Shown: positions 62,201 through 64,000 of the stretch, piece by piece
How the letters are laid out: each line of letters opens with the position of its first letter
Numbering within the stretch: the stretch's first letter is position 1
Assembly: GCF_014905175.1 (NCBI RefSeq)
Contig: NC_057788.1
Coordinates: 10,857,446 to 10,921,445 of the forward strand
Direction: 5' to 3'
DNA: 64,000 nucleotides
Source: Aphidius gifuensis
Taxonomy: Eukaryota; Arthropoda; Insecta; Hymenoptera; Braconidae
Made by a program: the position numbers and the translations under genes
Notes under the pieces: model-generated
The model's input: only the letters and a program-made list of their open reading frames with translations
The model's database searches: none
Told to the model about the DNA's origin: nothing

Positions 62201-64000
62201 TTTATATTTAAAATCAACATCATGAATAATCCCATATTTATGGACTATTTTTATTCTATAATTGTTGATTTTTTGCAGATTAATTTTAAACATTTATCGC
62301 ATAAATAAATCTGCATTACCTATATGTGATCATCCAAAGTCTTTTTTCATTAAAAAAAACATCTTGGTAATATAAATGAATGCTTTAATGGATGTTTATA
62401 TTACAAAACTGTTTACATCTCAAACAAGGCATCTCATATTAAATTGATAAAACCCTTTAAAAAAAAAAATTTATTTTGTAATTAAAAAATAGCAATTAAT
62501 TTAAATTATAGCTGTAATAATATTTTATTTATTATTATTCTTATTAAACACCACTTTTTACATAAAGCTTAGCTTCAATCACAGGTGATGCGTGCGCACG
62601 TGCCCTTGATGCAAATAAATTTGAATGTAAAAAAAATATCTACAAATAAAATTTAACATAAGCATGAGAAAAATATTATTTTCACCTTATTTTTAGTGTC
62701 ACAAATAATTGTTAATTTCCCACCGTTATTAATTATTAATGCTTGTATTAATTATCTTGTTATAATTCCCAATGAAAATTTTTACTAGAATTATTAGTTG
62801 ATATATGTAGACAGCTGTCCCTAGAGGCAAAACAGAAGTATCATTATTTATTACACAAGAAATATATACCTTGCTTCCTAGTTTTGCATCAATAATTTTA
62901 ATTTCAATTTCTAAACTCCAATTTTTTAGTTTAATATATTTTTTATTTTACAAAACAAACAGGAATTATAATCTATCAATATAAAGAATCTTTTTTGCAA
63001 ACAAGTTTATTTTTCAGTGCACATATATGTATATGTATTTTTAAAAATTTTTCACAACAGTAAAAATAAAATTTTTCAATTAAATATTCACGACAATCTA
63101 AAGTATATCGATATAAAATTTAGCATATGAACAAAACTCTAAAAAAAAAAAATATTATACTCGTTCGCTTTTTTTGCTTTGAATCTATATACAAACAAGT
63201 TGAATATGTTGATCAATAAATCATAGAAGAATCATCCCTTAAATATTATATATATGTACAAATGAATATGTATTATGTGACCCCCTCTCCTTGTCTGCCC
63301 CTTGTCCCGTTGCATAAAAAAAAACCCCCCTTATAAAGTCAAAAAAGTGAGCATCTTTTGAAGCCCTATATATGTTTGAAAAAAAAAAAAAAAAAGAGAT
63401 AAACATACACGCGTGTCAGTGTCCCACGTGAACATGCAAATATCTTTCCACAATAAAACCACCAACCCCTTATCTATTTGTTGTAAAGCAAGTTTTGTTC
63501 TCGGTTCTGTCTCGCGTCTTCTCACTCTTCAAAAGTGTGCATATGTATAGTCATCATATACACATATATATAAATGAAACTGTGCGGCCACAATAACGAG
63601 CTCAGATGAGTATAACAAAGAGAGCAAATGGTAAAAAAATATTCAACGAATCATTTGCATATCTAAATAATCGAACTCGCATGTGTGTCCTATCGTTTGG
63701 AACGACGAAGGTGGTGAAGGTATATATATAAAAGGGTGCCGATTGTGAGGGTGAGAAGAGAAGAGGAGAGAAAACTTAAGGGATAAAAAAAAAAAGAATA
63801 AAGCGGGTGTGTGTTGGAATCTTTTATACATATTTGCATTGCAAATAATCTTTCTTGGACCAACTAGTCCAAGTTGCAACAGAAGCAACAGCAATCGGGT
63901 TCCTTGAACCAGATACGATGGCTTGTTTCTCCAGCCAGTACCATGAATCTAGATCTATCTGCAGTTTGCTTTTAATTCCAACTCAACGAGAACGTCATTG
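59217..64000. other. Noncoding stretch to the window end
   Basis: GC-raised patches at 59620-59740 (repeated cggag words), 61590-61740 and 63280-64000. The last contains a TATA-like tatatataaaagg at 63725-63737 and purine-rich DNA downstream, which could be a promoter. No reading frame near the right edge is convincing. Confidence 0.45.

Noticed and set aside
1..64000. Endogenous virus or polydnavirus segment
   Set aside because: No viral gene, ankyrin/PTP-like frame or circle junction is visible; open frames are short and intronic in character.
1..64000. Bacterial or plasmid origin, CRISPR array, rRNA operon
   Set aside because: No ribosome-binding-site-led genes, regular spacer array or rRNA signature; spliced exons show nuclear eukaryotic DNA.

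Overview
This is a very AT-rich eukaryotic window (roughly three quarters A+T by eye) full of A and T homopolymers of 10-20 bases, with almost no long open reading frames. The only confident coding signal is a set of short exons with phase-matched GT-AG splice sites. This fits insect nuclear DNA, most likely an AT-rich holometabolous insect such as a parasitoid wasp. That assignment is inferred from composition, intron style and transposon types. I see no bacterial operon, rRNA, intact tRNA gene, CRISPR array or plasmid feature.

Positions 6102-18412 carry one minus-strand gene, from which I reconstruct five internal coding exons: 18335-18412, 17331-17809, 16311-16800, 8941-9305 and 6102-6165. 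All four junctions join in frame, giving about 491 codons. The product has a basic patch, Ser/Asp/Glu-rich stretches, a PMDLS motif of the type that binds the co-repressor CtBP, a long Asp/Asn tract coded by an ATC-type repeat, a conserved-looking YTQPTWQELLAMYGF block, a Ser/Pro-rich stretch and a Gln/Leu-rich repeat. This is the architecture of a transcription factor's regulatory region. Its DNA-binding domain, start codon and stop codon are not visible, so I leave it unnamed.

Positions 1-6101 probably hold the next intron and possibly further exons; a GC-raised patch at 5510-5625 is the best candidate. Positions 18413-64000 contain no exon I can defend. They look like a very long 5' intron or upstream regulatory desert, with isolated GC/CpG-raised islands (around 22.6, 27.0, 37.8-38.5, 46.0, 47.2-47.7, 49.4 and 63.6-63.9 kb) that may be enhancers, promoters or 5' exons.

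Mobile elements are scattered through the window. The clearest is a 0.78 kb Mutator-like (MULE) deletion derivative at about 41596-42370. It has 10-bp target duplications, inverted ends built from CCCGAAT-type repeats, and a surviving 91-residue transposase tail. Others are a 1.14 kb element at 52898-54038 with a four-copy minisatellite and a tRNA-like segment inside, a tRNA-derived SINE with a hairpin body at about 51409-51622, two small MITEs (35537-35800 and 59094-59216), a fold-back element with ACCATAG motifs (10574-11207), and a pair of inverted dispersed repeats (31.0 and 34.0 kb). Also notable are a loop-free 76-base palindrome at 46434-46509 and a perfect G-quadruplex motif at 7203-7217.
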